Below, piece after piece: positions 56,370-64,000 of a stretch of 64,000 bases of DNA. A program made the translations under genes and the position numbers. A model generated the notes under the pieces. That model worked only from the letters and a program-made list of their open reading frames with translations. It did not search any database and was not told where the DNA came from. Positions within the stretch are counted from its first letter, which is position 1. Each line of letters starts with the position of its first letter. Origin of the DNA: Dendrolimus kikuchii (Eukaryota > Arthropoda > Insecta > Lepidoptera > Lasiocampidae); contig CM034402.1 in assembly GCA_019925095.2 (NCBI GenBank), positions 7,017,501 to 7,081,500 on the forward strand, written 5' to 3'.

Positions 56370-56715
56370 TATAGATAAAGCTGAGTATTGTTATAATAAC
56401 CAATTGGGTATGATGTCAGTTATATATACTAAACACTAAATCAGAACTAAACAGTACAATGATGATAACAATTACTCGCCTCTGCTTCTATTTTTGATAT
56501 AACAATATTGTGTATATACACGATGCTCTGCGGCACGAATAAGCCCATGAGGTTTCTATACCACAGTCAAATGTGTTTCTAATGTATATGGATATAAGCA
56601 TATTGGATAATAAATTAAAAAATATATATATTTATATATACTATACACTATAATACGAATAAATGCGAATGAACGAGTTTGATTGTTTGTGACGTTTAAG
56701 ACACGATTTGACGGT
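56370..56715. other. AT-rich spacer
   Basis: No gene or element recognised. Confidence 0.35.
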
Positions 56716-56719
56716 TTCT

Positions 56720-56850
56720 GTGGTTGAGCGGGCTAACCCTTTGCCGGTCTACCTCATTCCAACGCAGAGGCTTCAGATTCGATTCCTGGCATGGTAAAAT
56801 TCGGAAACGAATTTTCCGTTATGTACTATGGTCTGTCGGCCCCAGAGTCA
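56720..56850 (+). repeat. tRNA-like SINE head
   Basis: A-box-like TGGTTGAGCGGG at 56721-56732 and B box GATTCGATTCC at 56776-56786. No matching tRNA fold or 3' half is visible, so it is a SINE head and not a tRNA gene. Confidence 0.55.
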
Positions 56851-56859
56851 TCTCTTAAT

Positions 56860-58485
56860 ATATTACGCATAACACAAGCGTAACTCGCTTGATTTGGAAA
56901 TATATAGTTACAATGAGTGTGTTTGTTGCTCATTGTTGTTTATTATTTAATCGTTGCTTAAACAGTAATTATAATGAATAGGTACTATATTTTAATCCAT
57001 TTAAAGTATCTCAGTTTATTTGATTGTCATTTACCTCATTGTCGCCATTTTCTCTGCTCATCGGATAAAAAGAAGTACCTAAGTATGTTATAGTAAGTAC
57101 AATAATTTGATGACATTTTCTTGTCTTAAATTAGATTTGAGTTGAAATTTACCTAATACTCTTTTGATCAATTTCTTCTATTTTAAATGCTTTAAATATA
57201 TGCATTTAATGAGTTATATCAGAATCTATATTTTATTTTTACAGAGTTTCCTTTACATATATCTATTAGCAGATAAATTGTGAAAATATCTGTGCCACAC
57301 AAAAGTTATATAAGATAAGCATAATTGTGCAGTTGAACTCTTTTCAAGCACACCGCAAGACAAAGAAAAAGCTATGAACAGAACTATTGTCTGTAAATTC
57401 CTTAAATGAATAATATCAACCCTTAAAATCCAACTGTCAGGCTTCGTGTTTCCGGTTTCAGGAATACATGCTATGCCTGGGCCGGGTTTTAAATACGAGT
57501 TTTAGTTTATGTTTTATTTCGATATCTTAATAGGTTTAGAAGTTATGAATATAGAACAAGTAAGGAGAGAAAGGAGCGGCAGACAGTCTGTAAAAAAATA
57601 CATTTTAATTAATTACCTTTTAGTAATGTCCATAAAGGACAGTTCTGATTAATTAAGAGAAATGCGATAATAACTACATAAATGCCATATTAATATATAA
57701 AATATAATTATAATTTCCGCATTATGATGCGACTTTACTTGCGATAATATTAAAGATTTAAACTGTGGCCGAATGATAACGCCGTTAACAAATAGCCGCA
57801 GTAGTGTATATATAGGTACGTACGTGTCTGTTAATATTTAACGTCATTAACAATGTCGCATCTCAAATAACGTATTAAATCATCGCCATATCTGCGTGAA
57901 ATGGCCTATATTTGTAACATTATCTGTGATGAAGCTCCAGTATTATACAATTTTAACCTATTGTATTTGTCATTCTAAAAATAAATTTTCAAAAGTTCTA
58001 TGGGAACTGAAGAGTTGAAATGTCATTGGATAAAATACAGGAGTTAAATTAAAACGTGTTTGTTGTGGCGTGCCTCAACGTCCGCGCCTACGTGAATTGT
58101 TTTTCATCGGCCAATCGGCTTGTTTAAAACTGCACCGTACGTGACCAAGATTTAATTTGGGCTTTAAACAATATAAAATACGTTGTCTACCCTACCTTTT
58201 ATTTTATAACGGAAAAAGAAAAAAAAGCCTTTATATCATTTTATGTTTAAGGAAACCTTATTGCTCTTTCCTTGAAAAAAAGCTGACCTTATGTAGGTAG
58301 GTAAGTACATAAGATAATACTTTGGGAGCAATAATAATAGTTTTCTTTCACCTTCTCCCTGGCACAATATATCTTTTCTTTCCATTCTCCTCTATTCTGA
58401 TATAATTCCTCTGTCACACACAAGTCATCAAATCATCCCTCACACAATTCATCTTACTTCAAGTAGATAAACATCTGGATAACCG
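56860..58485. other. Intergenic DNA upstream of FoxQ2, no gene seen
   Basis: Largely free of recognisable repeats. Patches at 57760-57900 and 58060-58160 are less AT-rich. As DNA upstream of a developmental regulator it may hold enhancers, but none can be named. Confidence 0.35.
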
Positions 58486-58489
58486 ATGT

Positions 58490-58610
58490 ATCAAATCTGC
58501 CAATCTACCTTGGACAAGCGTGATGGGTATACTGTCCGTTTCCTATAAAACAAATGGGAGCCCCGAGCTCAGCAACGGGAAGTTGATGGGCTGTTATTAT
58601 TATTAGATAT
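58490..58610 (+). repeat. SINE/LINE tail, 'CTCAGCAACGGGAAG' type
   Basis: AATCTACCTTGGACAAGCGT, GATGGGTATACTG and GAGCTCAGCAACGGGAAGTT, in the same order as at 13.83 kb. Confidence 0.6.
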
Positions 58611-58614
58611 ACTT

Positions 58615-60200
58615 CATCATATTCTAGAACCATACTGATAGAAACGTTAAAGCTATATGTCTGACACCGTTATACCCAAACTGCGGCCCACCAAGCTTTT
58701 TTTAATGGTCCACCTGGCATCTTACATAGTTGATAATATTTATTTTCCTTGATTGCTAAATTGTAAGCTTAATCTAAAGTATATTTAGTTCTATAACTAT
58801 GTTAATTTATTCAGCGTCTCTTTTCAGACGTAGGTCCTTGCTGTCCTACTTCATTAGATTTAAAAAAATAACAAAGTCAATTATATATCATTCATTTATC
58901 CATCAAGGCAGCTTTTTGAGACACGGCGTGTTTTTGAATGAATGCCTTTTCTAGACGTTTATTAGCTCTACGGCACCCTTTGTTGAGCGCAGATTGCCAA
59001 TTAAGCACTTATCAAATATACGATTTATTTCAATTACATTTTTTGTTAACACTTAAATAAAAATATTTTGCTGCCCGCGGTATCTCATATAATATTTTAT
59101 GTCTATGTGACCCTTATATAAAAAGGTTGAGTATGACTGGTCTAACATAACTATTGTACTATCTATGTCATGCCGAACCATATAAAAAACTTTTATAAGC
59201 ATTTTTAGCCAGTTTGGTAAAAATGGTATATATACCCTTATGGAATCGTCATGTTCTTCTGTCATAATATTTTCTCGTAGACAACTGAGTCTGTATCGAT
59301 GAAAATAAATTTAAAATGTTAACAAAAATTGTATGTACGAGTACGTGCATTATGTACAGCTGTACAATCGGCAACAGTTTCGTAGTACGCGTCCGGCTAT
59401 ATTCATTGTCTACGAATGAAATGGGTAAATATTTCCTGTAATTTACTTATTCCACAAAACACTGCTTTCTGTATAAAACACAAAAGCACAGGCTATGGAG
59501 ACAGTAAACAAAATGGCGTATTTAAATGGGCGGCAACTGCATTGTTGGGTGGTGAGGCGCGCTCGCTGCCCTTCTCGCACTCTCCTAGAAGCCTCTTTAT
59601 TTCCCTATCCATTCACAACAACTAAAACAATCTAACACCGAGAAAAAAACACTCAATATTCAATCTTATTCCATATATATTAAGTATATTTTTGTACATG
59701 AACGATTTTGGTTGTACAGTCGCGCACAACTGAACCATAAAACTGTTGCATGACGCTCCGTCCTTATCCGAAAGAGAAAGAAGATTTTTATATCAATGTC
59801 TCTTTCGCTCGCGCCTCCAGAGAAGTAATGTGTTGTTGTGTGTTGTGATATCTCTGAAATAACAGGGAAGTAAGCTACGAAGTTGTCATTTATAACGGTT
59901 TTGCTAAGTACAGATAGCAGAACAATATTTTTTGTGTTAAGTATATAAAAATGAACTTGTATGTCTCCAGAACATTTAATATATGTTATTTATATACCCA
60001 GATGTATTTTTATGCTTCTTAAACTTAGAAGTTTGATCTTGCAAAATTCTTCGTTAAAGGCCAGTTAGTATAATGGAATCAATTTCGTTAAAAAAAATAT
60101 GTGAACCCATACGATTTTCAAGTGCTTGAAAATATTGAAAAAATATTAGTTTTAAAATACCTAGCTTATAAACAACTGTAACTAGAATAAACGTTAACAA
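58615..60200. other. Upstream region of FoxQ2
   Basis: No gene seen. Mixed AT-rich DNA with a GC-richer patch at 59525-59590. Confidence 0.35.
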
Positions 60201-60214
60201 AAATTTTACTGCTA

Positions 60215-60319
60215 TCAGTACAACGAATTCAAGATAGGGAGCGTAGAGTCACAAAGCCAATGGAGTGGGGCGTCGCTAAACAAAAACACGTATACAACTA
60301 GCGGCTGAGCGGTGATTGG
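60215..60319 (+). promoter_or_regulatory. Possible FoxQ2 promoter elements
   Basis: TCAGTA at 60215-60220 fits an insect initiator. CCAAT at 60257-60261 and inverted ATTGG at 60315-60319 are CCAAT-box-like. No TATA box is seen. Position 90-195 bp before the ATG is plausible. Confidence 0.3.
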
Positions 60320-60409
60320 CCGCTCTTGCTGAGGCCCCAGCCCCCGGGCGCACTCTCGCCGCGCCGCTACCGTCGTTCACAATCCGTGACGCGCTCTCCG
60401 ACGAGTAAC

Positions 60410-61363
60410 ATGTGTAGCGGCGCCGATGGAGGCCCTTGGCCGCTCGGCAAGGACGCGCCGACAGTGACCGCGGCAGCACTCGACCACTACCGAATTCAGC
60501 TGTACAACTATGCCGTCGCCGAAAGACTTCGCCTGTACCCACCCACCGTGACACCATGCTACACACCTTACGGGCCTCGGCTGGCCCTGTCCATGTCGCT
60601 TCTCCAACAACGTGCCTTGCAACCCGAAGAACCGAAACCGCAGCACAGCTACATCGGTCTCATAGCCATGGCAATACTCAGCTCACCGGAGAGGAAACTT
60701 GTACTTTCCGATATCTATCAACACATTTTGGACAACTATCCGTACTTTAGAAGTCGTGGGCCCGGCTGGCGCAACTCAATCCGTCACAATCTATCCTTGA
60801 ACGATTGCTTCGTGAAAGCCGGAAGGTCGGCAAACGGAAAGGGTCACTACTGGGCTATACATCCGGCAAATATAGAAGATTTCCGAAAAGGAGACTTTCG
60901 GAGGCGTAAAGCTCAAAGAAAAGTGAGAAAGCATATGGGATTAGCGGTGGATGACGATGGAGAAGATTCACCTTCGCCGCCTCCACAGTCACCCCCACCG
61001 ACAGCTCTGCCCTTGCCGTTTTGGGGAGCAGGTCGGTTGCCTGGCTGTGGCCCAGCCCGGAAGAGGCAATTTGACGTCGCTTCTTTACTGGCACCTGATG
61101 ATGCACCGGAAAAACGACAGAGACGCGACAGCAGTGGAGACGAAGAGCCCGAAGAGGATATCGATGTGGTGGCGAGTGATCAGGATGAACGAACGGTGGA
61201 TGATGAAGTGCGAACGCCGCTTACTCCGACGGCACAATATCCTCTGTTAGGAGGTTGGTGGCCGGCCTTAGACCCTGCGCTGCTGCAACAGTTGAGGCGG
61301 CATTCGACACCGGTCTCCGCGCCAGCCAGTCCCACGGACCAGCAGCGGCCCCCTGACACGTAA
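60410..61363 (+). CDS. FoxQ2: Forkhead box transcription factor, FoxQ2 type
   Basis: Nuclear DNA-binding regulator; FoxQ2 genes act in anterior (head) patterning in many animals. Single exon, 317 residues from the ATG at 60410; the frame is open upstream to about 60326 but has no earlier ATG. The forkhead domain spans about residues 75-172: KPQHSYIGLIAMAI, then LSDIYQHILDNYPYFR. The recognition helix has WRNSIRHNLSLNDCF (120-134, with N122 and H126). GKGHYWAIHP is followed by a basic wing, RRRKAQRKVRKH. The pattern RSRGPGWRNS with NIEDF.KGDFRRR matches FoxQ2 (fly fd102C). An upstream conserved-looking helix HYRIQLYNYAVAERLRLYP is at 26-44. The C-terminal part is acidic and proline-rich (SPPPQSPPPT) with no second domain. 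The stop is followed within 136 bp by an antisense LINE. Confidence 0.9.
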   Translation: MCSGADGGPWPLGKDAPTVTAAALDHYRIQLYNYAVAERLRLYPPTVTPCYTPYGPRLALSMSLLQQRALQPEEPKPQHSYIGLIAMAILSSPERKLVLSDIYQHILDNYPYFRSRGPGWRNSIRHNLSLNDCFVKAGRSANGKGHYWAIHPANIEDFRKGDFRRRKAQRKVRKHMGLAVDDDGEDSPSPPPQSPPPTALPLPFWGAGRLPGCGPARKRQFDVASLLAPDDAPEKRQRRDSSGDEEPEEDIDVVASDQDERTVDDEVRTPLTPTAQYPLLGGWWPALDPALLQQLRRHSTPVSAPASPTDQQRPPDT

Positions 61364-61498
61364 ATTGTGCATTACAGTGTTCACCTAAATTGTACAAACC
61401 TGTGAATATTCAGTATTAACAGTCCTGTTTGAATTTACGTTTCCTAGTGAAATACTCAAGTATACCCTTTATTTCTATTATTTTAATTCTTGACACTT
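61364..61498 (+). other. Short gap between FoxQ2 and a LINE
   Basis: 135 bp with no AATAAA or ATTAAA on the plus strand, so the FoxQ2 3' end must lie elsewhere or use a weak signal. Confidence 0.5.
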
Positions 61499-64000
61499 CT
61501 AAACGTGGCCGTACCAACGTAAGCGACACTCTTGCAATTTGTCTGCTATGTCACGGACATGAAGACTGCCGCGGATGCGGGAGTTCCTGACTCGGTCTTT
61601 CCGCGTCACTCCACACATCCATCGCAGCATATTCATCTCCGTGACACGCAGTTCTTGCTTGTGTCGCTCAAGTACAGGCCACGCTTCACTGCCATACAAA
61701 AGGACAGGTCTAATGATGGATTTATAGACCTGTCCTTTTAATTTAACCGGCATTTTGGGGTCACAAATGACACCTGTCACCTCACGCCACTTGGCCCAAG
61801 CTGCTGTGATACGGGCCTTGACGTCGTGGTCGATATCCCCGGATGCACTAAGTACAGATCCCAAGTACTTAAACTGATCCGTGCGCTCGACCGTATCTTC
61901 GCCTATGCGCACGGATGTGGGATCTGTAGTGTTGCAGGCCAAGTACTCAGTCTTCGCCACATTTAGTTTCAGACCGCCGTTCTCTAGCGACCTCTTCCAC
62001 GCATTTACGCGTTGCACCAGGCGCCCCCTGTCCGAATCTGCCAGCGCGATATCGTCGGCATACATGAGCAACCATGGAGGTTGCTCATGCGCATCTCTGA
62101 TGCTATTCGACACTTCGTCTAGTATCACGCTGAACAGAAACGGGCTAAGGACAGATCCCTGGTGCACACCTACGGTTATGGGGAAGGGTGTGGTGTCGCC
62201 AACAGCGGTCCGAACTATGGAATCGGAATCACGGTACATGTCCCGAATAATGTCAATATAGGTCTCTGGCACCCCTTTGGACCTCAGTGCCCACCAGATC
62301 ATCACGCGAGGAACACAGTCGAAGGCCTTCTGCAGATCCAAAAACAAGAAATGCAGAGGCGTATTCTTCGTCCTGTATTTCTCCATGATGATCCTTAGGG
62401 CAAAAACAGGGTCCATGGTACCATGCCCGGGACGAAACCCATACTGACATCCCGAGACAGTGCACTCCTGCCGGATTCGAGAGTCGATAATGCGCTCAAA
62501 GAGCTTCATGGTGTGGGACATTACCTTTATTCCGCGGTAGTTTTCGCACTCCTGCACCGATCCCTTACCTTTGAAGACTGGGGTGATAACACTCAGTCTC
62601 CATTGGCTCGGGATGTTTCCGGTGCGGAGTATGCGGTTAAAAAGGTTTGTTAAAACGCCCACACCACGAGGACCCATCGCCTTCCAGGCTTCGATGGGGA
62701 CTCCATCGGCTCCGACAGCTTTCCGATTCCTCATGCGGCGAAGAGCCCTATGGACTTCTTCAGGCGTTATCGGTGGCACTAGTCCTTGATTCGGAGGGAG
62801 GTTTGGTGGCTGTACCTCTTTGTGCTGCTTATTCAGCAGCTCGTGGAAGTACGAGCGCCATCTCTCCTTCACCGCGAGGTCCTCGCATAACAGGTTACCG
62901 CCAGGATCTTTAACACAGCGGCACTTGGAAATGTCCTGTGCCGCTTTGATCCTGGAACGTGCCAACTTATAAATGAGCTTCTGCCCCTCAGACGATTCCA
63001 ACTTATCGTACAACGATCGAAAGTGGTCTCGTCTGGCTCTGGCTACAGCTCTTTTAGTGGCACGTTTTGCGGCCCTGTATGCGTCGCGATCTTCAGGAGA
63101 TCTGGACGCTTGCCACTTTTTGAAGAGGGTTTTCTTCACCCTAACCTCCCTCTGGACTGTGTCGTTCCACCACCAAGTCTCCTTGTCACATTTGCGTCCA
63201 CCCTTAGACACACCCAGCACTGCCTTTGCCGCTTTAGTAATGGCTGCCTGGATCTTATCCCAGTGGCTCTGGACTAATTCGCTGTCAGCTCCGACACACA
63301 TCTCGACGGATGCTGAAGCGAACTCCTGGGATTTGCCTTCATCAAGCAGCCACCATCTAATTTGGCGTCGACAATGCTCAACGGGTTTGTCTTTAGGTTT
63401 TACGCAGAGGTCCATGACAAGAAGACGGTGCTGTGCCGTGAGACTCTCTCCGGGTATGACCTTGCAGTTGGCTACTTTGCCGATATGGTGTCTCCTGGTG
63501 AGTAGGTAGTCGATCTGGGTAGCATGCCTCCCGCTCTTGTAGGTGATTAAGTGTTCGGATTTCTTTTTGAAATACGTGTTCACGATGGCAAGATCGGCAG
63601 CCGCACACATTCGGAGGATGTCCTCCCCTTCTGCGTTGCGGCTTCCGTATCCAAAGCCACCGTGAACACGCTCAAATTCCTCCCACTTCTCACCCACATG
63701 ACCGTTCAGATCACCACCCAAAACGACTCCCTGTGATAACGGGATGCCACGCAGTACATCACCGATTTGATCCCAAAACCTCATTCTGTCAGTGTCGCTA
63801 CAACCAGCCTGTGGCGCGTAAGCACTTATCAAATGGGTCACAACCCCTTCGATAAGAACCGACACGACCATAAGCCGGTCGCTGAAGCGTTTCACCTCCA
63901 GAATGTTGTTTTGGAATTCCTCGGAGAGCACTACAGCAACCCCGTTTTCCCCGCCAGGAGCACCCGTATAGATCAGCTTGTAGCCATTCCCAATGAACCG
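61499..64000 (-). CDS. RTE-like LINE endonuclease-reverse transcriptase, partial
   Basis: Open for 833 codons on the minus strand, entering from the right edge and ending at TAG 61499-61501. The endonuclease comes first: GAPGGENGVAVVL at the edge, SAYAPQAG, VVLGGDLNGHVG and YLLTRR. The RT follows: KAVGADGVPIEAWK, ENYRGIKVMSHTMKLFERII, YGFRPGHGTMDPVFAL, LFLDLQKAFDCVPR, GVHQGSVLSPFLF, catalytic LLMYADDIAL and NVAKTEYLAC. It then has KARITAAWAKWRE and LRWYGHV. Family members continue for about 50-100 more residues after LRWYGHV, so the C-terminus and 3' UTR are cut off at about 61502. Loss of the 3' end is not what target-primed insertion produces and points to a later deletion or rearrangement. 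The frame has no stop or shift. Confidence 0.9.
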   Translation of the reverse strand, partial: RFIGNGYKLIYTGAPGGENGVAVVLSEEFQNNILEVKRFSDRLMVVSVLIEGVVTHLISAYAPQAGCSDTDRMRFWDQIGDVLRGIPLSQGVVLGGDLNGHVGEKWEEFERVHGGFGYGSRNAEGEDILRMCAAADLAIVNTYFKKKSEHLITYKSGRHATQIDYLLTRRHHIGKVANCKVIPGESLTAQHRLLVMDLCVKPKDKPVEHCRRQIRWWLLDEGKSQEFASASVEMCVGADSELVQSHWDKIQAAITKAAKAVLGVSKGGRKCDKETWWWNDTVQREVRVKKTLFKKWQASRSPEDRDAYRAAKRATKRAVARARRDHFRSLYDKLESSEGQKLIYKLARSRIKAAQDISKCRCVKDPGGNLLCEDLAVKERWRSYFHELLNKQHKEVQPPNLPPNQGLVPPITPEEVHRALRRMRNRKAVGADGVPIEAWKAMGPRGVGVLTNLFNRILRTGNIPSQWRLSVITPVFKGKGSVQECENYRGIKVMSHTMKLFERIIDSRIRQECTVSGCQYGFRPGHGTMDPVFALRIIMEKYRTKNTPLHFLFLDLQKAFDCVPRVMIWWALRSKGVPETYIDIIRDMYRDSDSIVRTAVGDTTPFPITVGVHQGSVLSPFLFSVILDEVSNSIRDAHEQPPWLLMYADDIALADSDRGRLVQRVNAWKRSLENGGLKLNVAKTEYLACNTTDPTSVRIGEDTVERTDQFKYLGSVLSASGDIDHDVKARITAAWAKWREVTGVICDPKMPVKLKGQVYKSIIRPVLLYGSEAWPVLERHKQELRVTEMNMLRWMCGVTRKDRVRNSRIRGSLHVRDIADKLQECRLRWYGHV

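Noticed and set aside
56721..56786. Possible tRNA gene
   Set aside because: A and B boxes only; no acceptor or anticodon stems that pair and no 3' half.
59416..59625. 69-codon frame upstream of FoxQ2
   Set aside because: No domain, no splice partner and no similarity to forkhead N-termini seen.

Overview
This is a window of insect nuclear DNA, almost certainly from a moth or butterfly. The evidence is two RR-2 chitin-binding cuticle protein genes with [12 protein letters not shown] repeats and the usual tiny first exon, spliced eukaryotic genes with TATA boxes and AATAAA signals, a very AT-rich background, and a dense load of R1-clade, CR1/Jockey-like and RTE-like non-LTR retrotransposons, tRNA-like SINE heads, Helitron-like elements and small inverted-repeat elements. 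I saw no prokaryotic operons, CRISPR array, rRNA or intact tRNA.

Host genes are few. (1) An RR-2 cuticle protein gene on the minus strand (exons 5904-5915 and 4869-5405). (2) A second RR-2 cuticle gene on the plus strand (exons 23610-23621 and 23850-24476), transcribed divergently from the first. (3) A two-exon alpha-1,3-fucosyltransferase (GT10) on the minus strand (42708-43609 and 41332-41668). (4) A single-exon forkhead gene of FoxQ2 type (60410-61363). (5) One possible orphan exon at about 30978-31128 on the minus strand. Nothing suggests these genes act in one pathway; only the two cuticle genes look related.

Most of the rest is transposable elements. The left edge (1-2397, minus) holds a 799-codon uninterrupted reverse transcriptase frame of an R1-clade element that runs off the window. 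A related 3' fragment (17800-18841) lies nested in a Helitron-like element with a 15-bp target-site duplication, and a 45-bp tail-only insertion of the same kind sits at 51166-51210, also with a 15-bp duplication. An almost complete CR1/Jockey-like element (33811-37033, minus, open endonuclease-RT frame) is the longest relative of at least five short 3' tails sharing a small hairpin. An RTE-like family ending in (ATGT)n has six copies, three with perfect 11-13-bp target duplications. The right edge (61499-64000, minus) is a second RTE-like EN-RT frame, cut at its C-terminus 136 bp downstream of the FoxQ2 stop. A SINE-like family with more than eight copies shares its 3' tail with a LINE copy at 39.5-39.9 kb.

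I found no convincing new enzymatic or defence system. The most unusual signals are the retrotransposition footprints (extreme 5' truncation, nested insertions, simple-repeat tails), the shared-tail SINE/LINE pair, and several near-perfect palindromes.
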